A DNA stretch of 64,000 nt from Leptotrichia buccalis C-1013-b. Its GTDB lineage: Bacteria > Fusobacteriota > Fusobacteriia > Fusobacteriales > Leptotrichiaceae. Below are positions 7,608-15,130 of this stretch, one piece after another. The stretch lies in contig NC_013192.1 of the NCBI RefSeq assembly GCF_000023905.1, forward strand, positions 1,426,001 to 1,490,000. Direction: 5' to 3'. The notes below the pieces were generated by a model, which saw only the letters and a list, made by a program, of their open reading frames with translations, did no database searches and was not told where the DNA came from. The position numbers were made by a program, and so were the translations under genes. How positions within the stretch are numbered: the first letter of the stretch is position 1; every line of letters begins with the position of its first letter.

Positions 7608-8459
7608 TTATCTTTGATATTTATACAATCCCTCAGCAATTTTTTCACTAGGCCCTGTCATAAAGGCATCATTTTCTCCACCTTCATACTCAATAACAAG
7701 CTGTCCACCTGGAACTTTTACGTTCACTTTTGTATCAACAAATCCAAAAGTTTTTGCTAGTACTGCCGAAGCAGTTGCACCTGTCCCACAAGCCAATGTT
7801 CTTCCTGCCCCACGTTCCCAAGTGATTACTTCCATATGTTCCCTGTTATACACTTTGACAAAGTTCACGTTGACTTTTTTCGGAAATAAGTTAATATAAT
7901 TCTCAATTTTTTTACCAAATTCATCAATATTGTAATCATTAAAATCATTTACAAATATTACAGAATGATCTGTTCCCATAAAAATATACGAAATTTCAAT
8001 TTCTTTTCCGTCAATATTGATTTTTTCTCTTAAAAACTGCTCTTTTTCAGTATTTATTAATTCTTTTACATTAAAAACAGGTTTTCCCATATTTACTCTA
8101 GCCGAAAAATCATCTTTTTCCTCATCATAATTCACTTTTATCGTCAAATCCCCGGGAACTGTTTTTACAACAAATTCATTACCTTCAACCAAATGATTAT
8201 TTACAAGATAGTTAGAAAAACATCTTATCCCATTTCCACACATAGGAGCCTGACTTCCATCTGCATTAAAGAAAAACATAAATGGCATGCTTGCCACATA
8301 TTTCAAAATAATCAGCCCATCCGCACCTATTCCGAAATGTCTATCGCAAACCTGACTTGCAAATTCCCCATATTCAGGTATCCCCTTTTCGATCAAGTCC
8401 TTTTCCGCAACAATAACAAAATCATTCCCTGCACCTTGATACTTCTCAAATTTTAACAT
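7608..8459 (-). CDS. dapF: Diaminopimelate epimerase
   Basis: The 283-aa enzyme interconverts LL- and meso-diaminopimelate without a cofactor. It has both catalytic cysteine motifs: 'APMCGNGIRCFSNYL' in the N-terminal half and 'ERGAGRTLACGTGATASAV' in the C-terminal half. The opening 'FEKYQGAGNDFVIV' is also typical. A GGGAGG ribosome-binding site precedes the ATG. It lies between the lysC and dapA genes in the lysine-riboswitch operon and supplies meso-DAP for the cell wall and for the lysA product. Confidence 0.97.
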   Translation of the reverse strand: MLKFEKYQGAGNDFVIVAEKDLIEKGIPEYGEFASQVCDRHFGIGADGLIILKYVASMPFMFFFNADGSQAPMCGNGIRCFSNYLVNNHLVEGNEFVVKTVPGDLTIKVNYDEEKDDFSARVNMGKPVFNVKELINTEKEQFLREKINIDGKEIEISYIFMGTDHSVIFVNDFNDYNIDEFGKKIENYINLFPKKVNVNFVKVYNREHMEVITWERGAGRTLACGTGATASAVLAKTFGFVDTKVNVKVPGGQLVIEYEGGENDAFMTGPSEKIAEGLYKYQR

Positions 8460-8523
8460 TTCAAAAACCTCCCTTTATTTTTTTTAATTAACAATTTTTA
8501 TTTTAAAATTAAATACATTTCTT

Positions 8524-9741
8524 TTATAAATCAAACTCTTTAGCAAACAATTCTGCAATTCTTTTTCCCATAACCTCATCTACAACTAGTGAAATACTTA
8601 TTTCAGATGTAGAAATCTGATGAAAGCTTATGTCATTTTCCGCTAAAGTTTTGAACATTTTTGCGGCTACTCCAATGTTGCTTATCAGTCCAATTCCTAC
8701 AATTGAAACTTTTGTAACGTATGGATTAATTATGAACGATGTTTGTGGAAATTCTGATTCTATTTCTTCTCCAATTTTTTCGAGTGCCGCTATATCTGTT
8801 TTTGGACAAGTGAAGGCAAAACTTCCGTGATGACTAGTTACGTCATTTTGACTTATCATATCAATGTTTATTCCGCTTGCTTCTGCTTTTTCAAAAATTT
8901 CATAGATATTTTGTGCATTTGTTGTAATTTCTTCTACATTTACCATTACCATATTTTCATTGATTGATACTCCTGTTATGACTTTTTCTTCCATTTCCTT
9001 ATTCTCCTTTACTTTTTCTACTGATGTTATTATCGTTCCATTTTTTTCTCCCAGCGATTTTCCAACATAAATTTCTACGCCATATTTGCTTCCCAGCTCA
9101 ACAGCTCTTGGCTCCATTACCCCAGCTCCCAGAAAAGCCAGCTCCATCATTTCATCGTAAGAAATTACAGGTAATTTCTTTGCTTTTTTATAAACTCTAG
9201 GATCAATTGTATAAATTCCGTCAACATCTGTATAAATCTCACATTTTCCACCAAGCGCCGCCGCCAGTGCAACTGCAGATGTATCTGAACCTCCACGCCC
9301 TAGCGTTGTCACATCTCCCGCTTCATTAATTCCTTGAAATCCAGCTACAACTACGATTTTTCCTTGAGACAAATGTTCCTTTATCTCTTTCCCATTTATA
9401 TCTGCAATTTTATTTTTCGTATAATGTCCGCTAGTTTTAATTCCAGCTTGTGCTCCTGTAAGCGAAATAGCTTCATATCCTAAAGTCTGTAAAGCTATGC
9501 TCAAAAGAGCAATTGTCTGCTGTTCTCCAGTCGACATAAGCCTGTCCATTTCCCGAGAATCAGGTTTATCTGTAATCTCTCTTGCTAATTTAATCAAAGC
9601 ATCTGTGGTTTTTCCCATTGCAGAAACCACAACAACTACATCATTTCCAGCATCTTTCACGCTTCCCAGATATTTTGCAATATTCATTATTTTCTCAGTT
9701 GTAGCAACCGAAGTTCCGCCATATTTATGCACGATAATCAC
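8524..9741 (-). CDS. lysC: Aspartokinase
   Basis: The 405-aa enzyme phosphorylates aspartate, the entry step of the pathway. Its kinase domain has 'VHKYGGTSVATTEKIMNIA' at the N-terminus, 'VVSAMGKTTDALI', 'TLGRGGSDTSAVALAAAL' and 'CEIYTDVDGIYTIDPR'. Two C-terminal ACT domains start near residues 260 and 340 ('VSIVGIGLISNIGVAAKMF'). This is the monofunctional, feedback-regulated type. The start codon is GTG, with a GAGGTG ribosome-binding site. The gene sits directly after lysA, and its expression should fall when lysine binds the upstream riboswitch. Confidence 0.96.
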   Translation of the reverse strand: MIIVHKYGGTSVATTEKIMNIAKYLGSVKDAGNDVVVVVSAMGKTTDALIKLAREITDKPDSREMDRLMSTGEQQTIALLSIALQTLGYEAISLTGAQAGIKTSGHYTKNKIADINGKEIKEHLSQGKIVVVAGFQGINEAGDVTTLGRGGSDTSAVALAAALGGKCEIYTDVDGIYTIDPRVYKKAKKLPVISYDEMMELAFLGAGVMEPRAVELGSKYGVEIYVGKSLGEKNGTIITSVEKVKENKEMEEKVITGVSINENMVMVNVEEITTNAQNIYEIFEKAEASGINIDMISQNDVTSHHGSFAFTCPKTDIAALEKIGEEIESEFPQTSFIINPYVTKVSIVGIGLISNIGVAAKMFKTLAENDISFHQISTSEISISLVVDEVMGKRIAELFAKEFDL

Positions 9742-9774
9742 AATAAATTCACCTCTTCCTTTCTTATTCTTTCT

Positions 9775-11112
9775 TTATAATTCAAAAATTTCATCATTTC
9801 TAATCAAATCATCCAATGTTTCCCTTTTTACCGCAACTTTCGCTTTTCCATCCTTTACAAATACAACTGCTGGACGCATCATTCTGTTATAGTTGCTTGA
9901 CATTGTGTAGCAATATGCTCCTGTTGTCGTTACCGCCACAATATCTCCTACTTCCGTTGATTTTGGCAATTTTCCTTTTTCAATGATAATGTCTCCAGAT
10001 TCACACAGCTTTCCTGCCAAAGTTACATCTTTTACATCGGTATCATTTATCTTATTTACAACTCCAGCCTCGTATTCTGCCTGATATAATGCCGTTCTTA
10101 TATTGTCCGACATTCCTCCATCTATAAACACATACGTTTTTCCACCAACTGTTTCCTTAATTCCTCCAACTTCATACAAAGTCGTTCCCGCATTTCCGAC
10201 AATGCTTCTTCCCGGCTCAATACAAAGTTCCTTAAATCCAATCTGATATTTAATTTCCATTGCTTCGGTATACGTTATTATTTCACTCAGAACTTCCTCT
10301 ATCGGTTTTGGATCATCACCTTCCTTATAGTAAACTCCAAATCCTCCACCCATATTTACCGTGTGAACTACTATTCCCAATTCTTTTTTCAATTTATCCA
10401 AATATTTAAAAATTTCATCAAGTGCAAATATAAAGAACGCCGACTGGAAAATTTGTGAACCAATGTGTGTATGGAAACCTTTAAATTCAATCCATTCACT
10501 GTCATTCAGCCTTTTTATTATATCAAACAAATTATCCTGAAACAATGAAATTCCAAATTTTGAAGTAAGTCCAGAAGTCTTGATATAATGGTGCGTATGT
10601 GCCTCTATTCCTGGATCAATTCTCACAAGTACAGCCTGCTTCTTCCCTTTCTCACGGCAAATTCTCTCAATTTTATCAATTTCGTCCTCATTATCAACAA
10701 CAATCGTATCAATCCCAAAATCAACAGCCATTTCAATTTCGTTCACCAATTTATTATTTCCATGTAAATGCACTTTATTCATTGGAAATCCAGCCTTGTA
10801 AGCAGTATAAAGCTCTCCGCCTGAAACAACATCCAAGTCCAGCCCTTTTGATTCAACCAGTTTAATCATCCCTGTTGACAAAAATGCTTTTCCAGCATAA
10901 GCAATTCTCGTGTTAAATCTTGACGACTTAAAAGCCTTTTTCATCTTATCTATTGTTGTTTCAATAAATTCCTGATCCATTACATAAAGCGGTGTTTTAA
11001 ACTCCTTCACAAGTTCAGTTGTATCCACTCCTCCTATTGATAAATTCCCTTTTTCGTTAACTTTTGATGTTCCAAATAATTTCATATTTTTACAGAAATT
11101 TTTTATTTTCAT
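9775..11112 (-). CDS. lysA: Diaminopimelate decarboxylase
   Basis: This PLP fold-type III decarboxylase converts meso-DAP to lysine. Visible are the PLP Lys motif 'RIAYAGKAFLSTGM' (normally YAxKAN), 'GFHTHIGSQIFQ', 'VNMGGGFGVYY', 'CIEPGRSIVGNAGTTLYEVG' and the 'LCESGDII' Cys motif of the second active-site half. The length is 445 aa from the ATG at 11112. A second ATG at codon 10 (11085) is an equally good start, and neither has a clear ribosome-binding site. It is the first gene after the lysine riboswitch, separated from it by about 350 bases of unexplained leader. Confidence 0.95.
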   Translation of the reverse strand: MKIKNFCKNMKLFGTSKVNEKGNLSIGGVDTTELVKEFKTPLYVMDQEFIETTIDKMKKAFKSSRFNTRIAYAGKAFLSTGMIKLVESKGLDLDVVSGGELYTAYKAGFPMNKVHLHGNNKLVNEIEMAVDFGIDTIVVDNEDEIDKIERICREKGKKQAVLVRIDPGIEAHTHHYIKTSGLTSKFGISLFQDNLFDIIKRLNDSEWIEFKGFHTHIGSQIFQSAFFIFALDEIFKYLDKLKKELGIVVHTVNMGGGFGVYYKEGDDPKPIEEVLSEIITYTEAMEIKYQIGFKELCIEPGRSIVGNAGTTLYEVGGIKETVGGKTYVFIDGGMSDNIRTALYQAEYEAGVVNKINDTDVKDVTLAGKLCESGDIIIEKGKLPKSTEVGDIVAVTTTGAYCYTMSSNYNRMMRPAVVFVKDGKAKVAVKRETLDDLIRNDEIFEL

Positions 11113-11465
11113 TAATTTAACTTTAAATATTAAAATTTATTGTTTTTTCATTTATATTTCTTAATTTTTTACTTAAAAATTTATAATAATTATAAAAAAA
11201 TCTATATTTACAATACAAAATAAGTTAAAAAAACATTTACAACAATAAAATTTAAAATAAAAAATCCCCTTCTCCTTTCAGTAGTTTTGATAGCCATTTG
11301 TAAAAGTCTAAACATCCCAATAAACACAGTATTTTTTATGACTGATTTTATTGTTTTTCTCGACTCTCTAACAAGGGGTCTTGACCCCTTGCAGTTATAA
11401 ATACTGTTGTTATTCAATATTTATCATTTTTACTTTTACAATCGCCTAGTAGTTTTGATTCTGGA
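11113..11465. other. Long leader between the riboswitch terminator and lysA
   Basis: About 350 bases without a convincing gene. The stretch holds GGGGTC palindrome copy 2 (11372-11391). A 12-base direct repeat AGTAGTTTTGAT (11280-11291 and 11448-11459) flanks a 156-bp segment centred near the palindrome. This could be the footprint of a small insertion. A 69-codon frame (11208-11417) reads through the palindrome and is not convincing. Confidence 0.5.
11372..11391. repeat. GGGGTC palindrome, copy 2
   Basis: CAAGGGGTC-TT-GACCCCTTG is the exact reverse complement of copy 1 at 6349-6368. The flanking bases also match (TGC... and TTAGAGAGT on the minus strand). It lies inside the segment bounded by 12-base direct repeats in the lysA leader. 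Confidence 0.8.
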
Positions 11466-11500
11466 TAATAAAAAATGCTGATAACAAGCATCAGCATATA
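11466..11500 (-). terminator. Expression-platform terminator of the lysine riboswitch
   Basis: On the minus strand, ATGCTGAT and ATCAGCAT form an 8-bp stem around GCTTGTT, followed by TTTTTT. It lies about 70 bases after the aptamer, where the lysine-induced terminator of L-box leaders is expected. The anti-terminator pairing was not worked out. Confidence 0.8.
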
Positions 11501-11572
11501 AAACATATATCTAAAAATTTTTATTATTTTTACTTTAAACTAAAAAACTTAAAAAATTTATATGAATTATAT

Positions 11573-11743
11573 CTGACAGCTCCCCATTATCCATTGATAA
11601 TGACAGTCCTATGGATATTTTCCATAGCCCCAGCAATAAAGATAGTCAATCCTTATGCTTCGGCAATTATTCCTTTCAACTTATTTCACAGAATTGACTT
11701 TTCTCCGTAAATTTACTTTTAATAATTGCACCTCTATCATATA
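11573..11743 (-). promoter_or_regulatory. Lysine riboswitch (L-box) aptamer
   Basis: Read on the minus strand, the conserved L-box blocks appear in order: GATAGAGGTGC, then GGAGAAAAGTC, TTCTGTGAAA, GTTGAAAGGAAT, TTGCCGAAGC, TTGCTGGGGC, GGACTGTCA and GGGGAGCTGTC. These match the five-helix lysine aptamer known from Bacillus lysC leaders almost block for block. A sigma70-type promoter lies just upstream and an intrinsic terminator just downstream. The controlled genes are lysA-lysC-dapF-dapA. Lysine binding should favour termination and so repress lysine synthesis. Confidence 0.96.
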
Positions 11744-11751
11744 TATTCATT

Positions 11752-11780
11752 ATTATAACTAATTTTTTCACATTTGTAAA
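11752..11780 (-). promoter_or_regulatory. Promoter of the lysine riboswitch operon
   Basis: On the minus strand a -35 TTTACA (11775-11780) and a perfect -10 TATAAT (11752-11757) are 17 bases apart. Transcription would start a few bases before the L-box aptamer. Confidence 0.85.
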
Positions 11781-11973
11781 GCACTTTTGATAAAAAACAT
11801 CCATAAAATAACAATTTTTTTAACTTCCAACATATTTCCTAAAAATTTAGAGTTAAAATAATAATTTAAAGTAGAATAGCACTCCTTACTATAAATTTAC
11901 CTTGCAATGTGATAAGTTCCAATAATTATGGTAAAAATTATCAAATAAATTAGTTTTAAAATCCTAGAAAAAA

Positions 11974-11982
11974 TGTTATAAT
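11974..11982 (+). promoter_or_regulatory. Extended -10 promoter of the MATE gene
   Basis: TGTTATAAT (TGn plus a perfect TATAAT) lies 37 bases before the ATG of the MATE gene. No good -35 box is visible, as is usual for extended -10 promoters. It fires away from the lysine operon promoter. Confidence 0.65.
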
Positions 11983-12018
11983 ATAAAATACAACAATTTT
12001 TGAAAGGAGAAAAATAAG

Positions 12019-13386
12019 ATGTTGTTTAAAGTTCAATCCAACGAAGAGCGACGTAAAATGATTTTAAATGGAAAAGTTATAAATACTTTGCTTTTTTTAT
12101 CTGTTCCAACATTGCTGGTCGGAATTATTCAGGCACTTATCCCGCTTTCTGATAGCTTATTCCTGAATAGGCTGACAAGTGTGGAAGTTGCCAGTTCTGT
12201 TACATTTAGCCAGCCTGTACTGAATATTATGATTGCATTGTCGCAAGGGCTGGGTGTGGCTACTCTTGTTATGTTGGGACGGCTTTATGGAAAAGGGCGA
12301 ATGCTGGCGTTAAAGGAAACTATGCTGCAGATTTTTGTGTTCAGCTTTATCATTGGGCTTTTTCTTATTCCAGTATGTGTGTTTTCAGCTTTTGTAATTT
12401 CTAAATATACAACTTCTGAAATTCGTGATAATGTTTATATTTATATTTCACTTTATTCGCTTATAATGCCTTTTGTATTCTTAGCCGCTATTTATAATTC
12501 TTCTAAAAATGCGATTGGAAGACCTGAAATTACGTTTATTAGAATTTTTTTATTATTAATTCTGAAAATAATTTTTAATTCAATTTTTTTATATGCTTTA
12601 AAAATGGGAATCACAGGTGCTGTAATGGCTTCACTTTTTTCATATGTAATTGTTACGATTTGGATGTTTTATGATTTATTTTTAAAAAATGGAGATATAA
12701 AACTTAATTTACGAAGTTATTCAGTAAAATTGCCGATTATTAAAAGACTTCTAAAAATTGGGCTTCCTTCAATGTTAAACTATGCTTTCCTGTATCTCGG
12801 ATTCTTTCTCATAAACAAGGAAATGGAAAAATTTGGAGCAATCGCCTTAAATGCACAGGGAATTGCTTCCAATATCAATGCAATCTGCTTTATTCTCCCA
12901 TCTTCAATCGGAACTACAGTTTCATCAATGATTAGCATAAATATGGGAGTTGGGAATATAAAAAAATCAAAGGAAGTATTCAATGTTGGATGGCTTACCG
13001 GAGTTACCATTTCAGTTTTAACAATTTGCTTAATTTTGCCAATTTCATCTACACTCGTGCTAACTTTTACAAAAGTTCCCAAAGTAATTGAAATTGCTGA
13101 TAAAGCTTTACACATTTACACGTATTCCGTAATCGGATTTAGCATTTTTATGATATCCCAAGGAGTTTTTATTGCACTTGGAAGAACAAAAGTTCCTTTA
13201 GTTATGTCAATTTTAAGAATATGGCTATTGCGATACATTTTTATTCTAGTCACTCAAAAGTATTTGGGACTTTACTCTATTTTCTGGGGAAATCTATTTT
13301 CAAATACATTGGCAGGAATAATATTTTTCATTTTAGTTAAAATTATTAACTGGAAAAAAGGAGGAATTTCGGAGTTGGGCAAATAA
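12019..13386 (+). CDS. MATE-family multidrug/cation efflux transporter
   Basis: The 455-aa inner-membrane protein has about 12 hydrophobic segments and the two-fold repeat of MATE exporters. The first repeat opens 'LFLSVPTLLVGIIQALIPLSD' (quoted in part: LSVPTLLVGIIQAL), the typical MATE start. The second opens 'LLKIGLPSMLNYAFLYLGFF' near residue 240. Such proteins export drugs or metabolites using Na+ or H+. A GAAAGGAG ribosome-binding site precedes the ATG, and the gene has its own extended -10 promoter. It is monocistronic and unrelated in function to the divergent lysine operon. The substrate cannot be predicted. Confidence 0.92.
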   Translation: MLFKVQSNEERRKMILNGKVINTLLFLSVPTLLVGIIQALIPLSDSLFLNRLTSVEVASSVTFSQPVLNIMIALSQGLGVATLVMLGRLYGKGRMLALKETMLQIFVFSFIIGLFLIPVCVFSAFVISKYTTSEIRDNVYIYISLYSLIMPFVFLAAIYNSSKNAIGRPEITFIRIFLLLILKIIFNSIFLYALKMGITGAVMASLFSYVIVTIWMFYDLFLKNGDIKLNLRSYSVKLPIIKRLLKIGLPSMLNYAFLYLGFFLINKEMEKFGAIALNAQGIASNINAICFILPSSIGTTVSSMISINMGVGNIKKSKEVFNVGWLTGVTISVLTICLILPISSTLVLTFTKVPKVIEIADKALHIYTYSVIGFSIFMISQGVFIALGRTKVPLVMSILRIWLLRYIFILVTQKYLGLYSIFWGNLFSNTLAGIIFFILVKIINWKKGGISELGK

Positions 13387-13520
13387 AAGTTGTAGTCTAG
13401 CCATAGTTATTGCGTAGCAATCTTGCCACAATTTTAATTATCAGGATAAACCTTTATTGCAAGATAAGGATTTGCAGCAATGAGTAATCCTGCGAAAAAA
13501 AAGAAAAAAACTAGGGTCAG
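13387..13520. other. MATE downstream region
   Basis: No gene is visible. A weak AGGATT/AATCCT inverted repeat lies near 13466-13491. It has no T tract, so a terminator is not convincing. Confidence 0.3.
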
Positions 13521-13853
13521 ATGAACAGCATATGTTTCCCAAAGCTAAGACAGGACGTCCAGGCAAGGATTTACGCCTGATTGTTCAATGCTGTGCTATA
13601 GATTGCCTGCAGTAGTGCAAACGTTTCGATTCATGAAAGATGGTCATTCCCGTTTCTGCAAATGGCGTGACGAGGAAACTCTACTTAAAAAGGATGGAAA
13701 TGCGATTACCATATCTACAAGGAAAGACATCTTGTGGAATGTTTTTTCAATAAGTTTAAACAGTTCCGCAGAATAGGGACACGCTATGATAAGCTGGCAA
13801 GCACATTCATAAATTTTATTTATATAGAATGCATAATGATTTTAATAAAATAA
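13521..13853 (+). pseudogene. Decayed IS5-type (IS427-like) transposase
   Basis: Fragments of a DDE transposase are spread over frames. 'FPKAKTGRPGKDLRLIV' is the usual N-terminal motif of this group. A middle piece contains 'FRFMKDGHSRFCKWRDEE'. A C-terminal piece 'YKERHLVECFFNKFKQFRR' then 'GTRYDKLASTFINFI' ends at TAA 13851-13853 and carries the catalytic-Glu region. Frameshifts and deletions remove most of the core, so the element cannot be active. The base composition is more GC-rich than its surroundings, as expected for an acquired element. Its right end is the motif at 13887-13905. Confidence 0.85.
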
Positions 13854-13886
13854 ATTTAAGTAATCATTAAAAATATCATTGATTTT

Positions 13887-13905
13887 GAGTTTTCAGACAC
13901 TCCCT
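13887..13905. repeat. Right end of the IS5-type remnant
   Basis: GAGTTTTCAGACACTCCCT reads AGGGAGTGTCTGAAAACTC on the other strand, a typical terminal inverted repeat for IS5/IS427-group elements. A related solo end is at 6492-6509. No matching left end was found. Confidence 0.6.
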
Positions 13906-13914
13906 AAGTAAAAA

Positions 13915-14802
13915 CTAAAATTTTCGTAATTTTTCAATCGGAAACTTCCATTCAGGTGTTACAAGTACATCTTTTCTTTTCAATGAATACCAAACTCCAC
14001 CATTTTCTGGGTTTACCAAAATTTGAGTTTGCTGTGCAGGCATATATGACTGAGCAAGCATAAATATTTTTTCACCTTTTTCATTTTCAGCCATATCCAC
14101 TACAATAACAGCGTGTCCTGGACTGCCACCCATAATAAATACATCTCCAATTTGCATATTTTCAATTTTTTGCGGTATCATTTCCTTTTCAAGCGACAAT
14201 GTTCCAGCATATCCAAAAACAATATTCATAAAGTTTCTAAAATCCTTGTATGTATTAGATGGAGCAGATTTTTTGTAATAACTTCCTTTTCCATTAGGAT
14301 TTATCCGATAGCCTTGCATCCATTTGGAATACTGTGCATTAAATCCTGTCACAAATTTAAAGTTGATTTTATTATATTCTTTTTTCCTGTAAAAATATTC
14401 CGCACGTAAAAGCATTATCGCATCAGCACATTGATGTAAATCTCTATCTCCTATCTCCACATCAAATACACTGTCATAAATCCCTTCACTTCGTTTGTAA
14501 TTTCCATTGAAATATTGTACTTTTTCTCCATAAGGCTTTAATTTCTGATTTCTTAAAAATTCAGCAAAACTGCCTTTTTCTACCGCTATTCTTTTATAAC
14601 CTTGTGGAACGCCATATCTCGTTTCTATCGTCATTCCTCCTGAATTTATCAATTTTTCAGATTTAATATTTCTTTCTGAATTTATTTCTTTAGACTTATC
14701 TTTCACTTCATTACTACATGCAAATTGAAAAATTATTAATAAACTCACTCCAGCAAGTAATTTCCATGATTTTTTCTCTTTTAAAAAAAACATTCTCAAC
14801 AA
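13915..14802 (-). CDS. DUF4846 lipoprotein
   Basis: The 295-aa protein has a lipoprotein signal (LLAGVSLLIIFQFACS, lipobox FAC). The mature part follows the DUF4846 pattern: 'RYGVPQGYKRIAVEKGSFAE', 'GDRDLHQCADAIMLLRAEY', and the C-terminal 'IGDVFIMGGSPGHAVIVVDM' with 'FMLAQSYMPAQQTQIL'. The conserved Cys (HQCADA) and His (PGHAVIVVD) resemble a papain-like Cys-His arrangement. A peptidase or amidase role at the envelope is therefore possible, though this is inference; the family is uncharacterised. The gene begins about 30 bases after a broken ORF and a tnpB element. Its 3' end abuts the IS5-type end. Confidence 0.85.
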   Translation of the reverse strand: MLRMFFLKEKKSWKLLAGVSLLIIFQFACSNEVKDKSKEINSERNIKSEKLINSGGMTIETRYGVPQGYKRIAVEKGSFAEFLRNQKLKPYGEKVQYFNGNYKRSEGIYDSVFDVEIGDRDLHQCADAIMLLRAEYFYRKKEYNKINFKFVTGFNAQYSKWMQGYRINPNGKGSYYKKSAPSNTYKDFRNFMNIVFGYAGTLSLEKEMIPQKIENMQIGDVFIMGGSPGHAVIVVDMAENEKGEKIFMLAQSYMPAQQTQILVNPENGGVWYSLKRKDVLVTPEWKFPIEKLRKF

Positions 14803-14828
14803 CTCCTTCTAAAATACTCAAAAAATAA

Positions 14829-14927
14829 TTATTTATTATTGGGATTATTTCCGTACCCTTTCAGTAATTCATCATTTTCCATGATAAATGGTCTAGCTAC
14901 AGGCTATCCCCATGCAGTATTATTTAT
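14829..14927 (-). pseudogene. Orphan C-terminal gene fragment
   Basis: A short minus-strand reading, 'PVARPFIMENDELLKGYGNN', ends at TAA 14829-14831. It continues upstream across an in-frame TAG at 14904-14906 ('AWG*PVARP'). It looks like the tail of a real protein truncated by the nearby tnpB element. I do not recognise the family. Confidence 0.35.
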
Positions 14928-14960
14928 TCATAAGATAATCATTCAATTCTGTTCTGTTGG

Positions 14961-15130
14961 TGAACTACTCCCGCTTTTAGAAGCGGAAGCTTCTTGGGAA
15001 GTATCTTCTTTTGTTAGCCAAATATATTTACCAAGCTCTTCGGGCAGTTCCTACCCTGTCTTTTTATTTCCTAATATTTCAACATCTCTTTTCCAATGTT
15101 TTTTATATTCAGTGCCGCATTGTAATCTCT
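14961..15130 (-). ncRNA. Predicted TnpB guide RNA (omega RNA) scaffold
   Basis: In IS605-type elements a non-coding RNA overlaps the 3' end of tnpB, runs to the right end and carries a guide copied from the flank. Here the region after the tnpB stop contains several GC-rich hairpins in otherwise AT-rich DNA: GCCCGAAGAGC near 15035, and CCGCTTCTAAAAGCGG at 14971-14988, ending TAGTTCAC. The 5' limit is a guess. The predicted guide starts CAACAGAACAGAATTG on the minus strand, in the flanking DNA. Confidence 0.5.

Noticed and set aside
11208-11417. 69-codon minus-strand frame in the lysA leader
   Set aside because: It reads straight through the GGGGTC palindrome and the segment bounded by direct repeats, has no ribosome-binding site and no recognisable family. 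It is more likely chance.
12780-13115. 111-codon minus-strand frame
   Set aside because: It is the antisense shadow of the MATE transporter gene.
13466-13491. Weak hairpin after the MATE gene as a terminator
   Set aside because: The stem is only 6 bp with a long loop and there is no following T tract.
13588-13776. 62-codon plus-strand frame as a gene
   Set aside because: It covers part of the broken IS5-type transposase and switches away from the transposase frame before the C-terminal motif.
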